Shown here one piece after another: positions 62,339-64,000 of a stretch of 64,000 bases of DNA. Source of the DNA: Clostridium sp. chh4-2 (GTDB taxonomy: Bacteria; Bacillota; Clostridia; Lachnospirales; Lachnospiraceae); NCBI RefSeq assembly GCF_002899675.1, contig NZ_PKUU01000008.1:1-64000 (forward strand), in the 5' to 3' direction. Every line of letters begins with the position of its first letter. The stretch's first letter is position 1. Under the pieces are notes generated by a model. It ran no database searches. It saw only the letters and a program-made list of their open reading frames with translations, and was not told where the DNA came from. Position numbers and translations under genes: made by a program.

Positions 62339-62467
62339 CCGTTAAGTCTTTTTCAGAAATGCCTTCACCATTTAATGTAAAGGGTGAGGTCATTTTGCGA
62401 AATGACTTGACGTTTAAAGTAAAACCCGAAGTCATTTCTGAAAATCCCTTAACGATCTATGTAAATG
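62339..62467. repeat. tandem array of three diverged short palindromes (SPR copy 4)
   Basis: Three units of about 45 bp separated by AATGTAAA or AAAGTAAA. Unit 1 keeps GAAATGCCTTCACC on the right; unit 2 has GGGTGAGGTCATTT / AAATGAC; unit 3 has GTCATTTCTGAAAAT and ATCTATGTAAA. In unit 2 the GGC/GCC pair of the consensus is replaced by GTC/GAC, a compensated change. It sits between B1 and B2, as the single copy does between A1 and A2. Confidence 0.75.
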
Positions 62468-62528
62468 TGATTCTACATAAATACCTACGCACCAAAATTG
62501 TTTTTAACCAAGCTAGCGAAAACCAGCA

Positions 62529-62875
62529 CGGAATCGGGAGGCGGAGCCGGGAGAGGCAGGTCGGAGGAGCCGTCCGGGCCGGGGAAGGAAGTATGCAGCC
62601 GTATGGGATCGTATGGAACCCCTTTAGTACTACTTAGGCCCGTAAGGACAGAACGAGGCAGGTAAAAACTGATTTCCGTCTCAGTTTTTAAAGCGCCGCT
62701 GAGCAGCGAAGTCATAAAGAGTTCACTGCGAATGGCGCTGGCCTGCCTCGTTCTGTTCTTACGGGCCTTAGTAGTTCTTAGGGGCGAATCCCGAATCCCA
62801 TACGGCTGCATACTTCCTTCCCCGGCCCGGACGGCTCCTCCGACCTGCCTCTCCCGGCTCCACCTCCCGATTCTG
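62529..62875 (-). repeat. long covarying hairpin element B2 (full length, opposite orientation)
   Basis: P1 pairs 62531-62609 with 62795-62873 at 78 of 79 positions, and is very G+C-rich. Its sequence is unlike P1 of A1 or B1, apart from the ends. Read on the minus strand it then shows TCGGGATTCG (internal loop), CCCCTAAGAACTACTAAGGCC (conserved P2 base), ATTCGCAGTGAACTCTTTATGA (apical hairpin, with loop CTCTTTATGAC identical to A1) and a P4 hairpin AAAAACTGA/TCAGTTTTT. It is thus a homologue with a replaced stem. Confidence 0.9.
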
Positions 62876-62920
62876 GGCGTATCTTTCACAAATCCGTTAA
62901 ATAACAATTTAGTGTAATTT

Positions 62921-63670
62921 TTATTTTATGATCTCATAGTTTACGGAAATTCGGGCTTCGATTCCGATTTGGCCGGGTTCGACTGCGATGGAAGCGGCCG
63001 TGTCCATTGCAGATTCCATAGCGGCGCTTCGCTGATATCCGTTATAGCGGGCCTGCTGGCTGGATGAGTATTCTTCTACGTGAACAACGCCGCCTAAAGA
63101 CGCGCCGCCTGCTTCCGCAATCGCCTGAGCTTTTAACTTGGCGGAGGCCATAGCGTTCTTTAATGCTTCCTGGTAGCTTTCATCATACTTGCTGGAAAGA
63201 TAATCTACGGATTGGATGCGGTTGATTCCGGCGTCAACACAGCTGGTAATCAGTCCGCCTACCTGATCGATCGGAAGGTCGGAAACTGTGATATTGGTAT
63301 TCATCTCATATCCTGTGATTGTTTTTCCGCTGTTCCAGTCGTAGACGGGGTCCAGACCATAGTTGGAAGTCTGGATAGAAGTCTTTTCAATTCCTGCGGA
63401 TTCCAGTACGGCAAGAGTTTTGTCCAGATCCTGTTTGTTTTGATCCTGGCATGTCTTTGCGTCTGCTGCCTGGGTATAGACGGCCAAAGTGATCTCGGCC
63501 ATATCGGGAACTACCTTTACTGTCTCCGTACTTTGGACTGTAATTACCTGATTTTCCGTATTCTGTACTTTAATGGTGTCCGGGAACGGGGCCTGGCTGC
63601 AGGCGGATAAGGTGATGGCACCGGCTGCGATGACAGCGGCAAATGCGCTTCGTTTTGTTATTTTATTCAT
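62921..63670 (-). CDS. SIMPL-domain (DUF541) lipoprotein
   Basis: 249 aa: signal peptide with lipobox LSAC (Cys24), then a SIMPL/DUF541 domain (about 40-249; VQSTETVKVVPDMAEITLAVYTQ, ALKNAMASAKLKAQAIAEAGG, ARISVNYEI). Such surface or periplasmic proteins oligomerise and are linked to oxidative stress and signalling in other bacteria; the molecular role here is unknown. RBS AGGAGGT upstream on the minus strand. Ends beside element B2. Confidence 0.9.
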   Translation of the reverse strand: MNKITKRSAFAAVIAAGAITLSACSQAPFPDTIKVQNTENQVITVQSTETVKVVPDMAEITLAVYTQAADAKTCQDQNKQDLDKTLAVLESAGIEKTSIQTSNYGLDPVYDWNSGKTITGYEMNTNITVSDLPIDQVGGLITSCVDAGINRIQSVDYLSSKYDESYQEALKNAMASAKLKAQAIAEAGGASLGGVVHVEEYSSSQQARYNGYQRSAAMESAMDTAASIAVEPGQIGIEARISVNYEIIK

Positions 63671-63798
63671 AATACATACCTCCTTTATTGTCTCTATTGT
63701 ATCGGAAAAATCTGGAAGATGTATTTCTTTTCCCTTAATAATCCATGGCTAATTATTTACAGAATTCAAACGGGAATTAAGAGATAAAAAGCCGGATC

Positions 63799-64000
63799 TT
63801 AATATATAAAAGCCGAATAAACATCTAACATGCCCTGGCAGCCCACTTTTCCTGACAGCGCATCCATTTTTCTGGAGGAGGCCAGAAGGATGTTTTTTAC
63901 GTCGGCCAGGCTGATATCGGTGCGGTAAGAATAGAGCATGGCTGCTGCACCTGTGACCATGGGAGCGGCCATGGAGGTTCCGCTCATAAATGCATAACTG
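63799..64000 (-). CDS. subtilisin-like serine protease, C-terminal part (partial)
   Basis: The gene enters on the minus strand from beyond the window; only about 66 C-terminal residues are seen. FMSGTSMAAPMVTGAAAML is the catalytic Ser motif of S8 peptidases, followed by DVKNILLASSRK and a short end. Because nothing follows the catalytic domain, the visible protein ends without a C-terminal extension. The 128 bp between it and the SIMPL gene show no clear terminator. Confidence 0.88.
   Translation of the reverse strand, partial: SYAFMSGTSMAAPMVTGAAAMLYSYRTDISLADVKNILLASSRKMDALSGKVGCQGMLDVYSAFIY

Noticed and set aside
61964..62875. Group II intron, integron attC or CRISPR array
   Set aside because: No domain V-like hairpin or reverse transcriptase, no integrase or gene cassettes, and no regularly spaced identical repeats.
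62485..62917. 140-codon minus-strand frame across element B2
   Set aside because: It reads through both arms of a near-perfect inverted repeat; low complexity, no RBS, and no counterpart in A2.

Overview
The window looks like the chromosome of a Gram-positive, spore-forming gut anaerobe of the Lachnospiraceae (Clostridium cluster XIVa; Hungatella or Enterocloster relatives are plausible, but no species marker is decisive). The reasons are AGGAGG ribosome-binding sites, lipoprotein and LplB/YtcP-type carbohydrate ABC modules with membrane-bound AraC regulators, a 2-hydroxyacyl-CoA dehydratase, a SleL-like LysM/GH18 protein, ECF vitamin transport, and a c-di-GMP-I riboswitch ahead of a cell-wall-repeat protein. 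The window opens in the last bases of a 23S rRNA gene and closes inside a subtilase gene. No tRNA, CRISPR array or transposase was seen.

Layout: 1-4.7 kb, 23S end, LysM-GH18 protein, cupin, PstS-like lipoprotein. 4.7-8.4 kb (minus), TPP-riboswitch-controlled ykoFEDC thiamine/HMP ECF transporter. 8.6-12.9 kb, PHP hydrolase, diguanylate cyclase, SfsA, alpha/beta hydrolase. 13-34 kb, two paralogous carbohydrate modules, each made of a membrane AraC sensor, a solute-binding lipoprotein and two permeases. The first adds a GH88 unsaturated glucuronyl hydrolase, a six-hairpin-type protein and a DUF2264 protein; the second adds a Cys-type sulfatase. Together they suggest import and breakdown of sulfated, uronate-containing oligosaccharides such as host glycosaminoglycan fragments. 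An amidase and prolyl-tRNA synthetase sit between the modules. 34-37.5 kb, GntR regulator and a two-subunit 2-hydroxyacyl-CoA dehydratase. 37.6-44 kb, VanZ-DUF2809 fusion, two secreted cell-wall-repeat proteins and a lipase. 44-49 kb, Trk/Ktr K+ uptake with a KdpD-like kinase and KdpE. 49-54 kb, LysR regulator with permease and amidohydrolase, then a MATE pump. 54-62 kb, HAD phosphatase, kdpABC, a kinase-less KdpD and a small membrane protein. 63-64 kb, SIMPL lipoprotein and subtilase end.

K+ genes: the KdpD-like proteins are divided between the two K+ loci. A shared AATCTTTATA-type box lies before trk/ktr, before kdpA and before the 61-codon membrane protein, with copies spaced at whole helical turns. 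This points to one KdpE regulon covering both transporters and the small protein.

The most unusual signal is non-coding. Two intergenic regions, 39.6-40.1 kb and 61.96-62.9 kb, both between convergent genes, carry the same composite: a long hairpin element, short palindromes, and a second long hairpin element facing back. Three elements are full size (about 300-350 bp) and one is a miniature. Their 54-79 bp stems differ in sequence between copies yet stay almost perfectly self-complementary, while the internal loop, a set of A.A mismatches and an apical loop are conserved. That is the signature of selection on a folded RNA or single-stranded DNA, and I do not recognise the family. A related short palindrome also occurs alone near 219-270 and 2131-2183.
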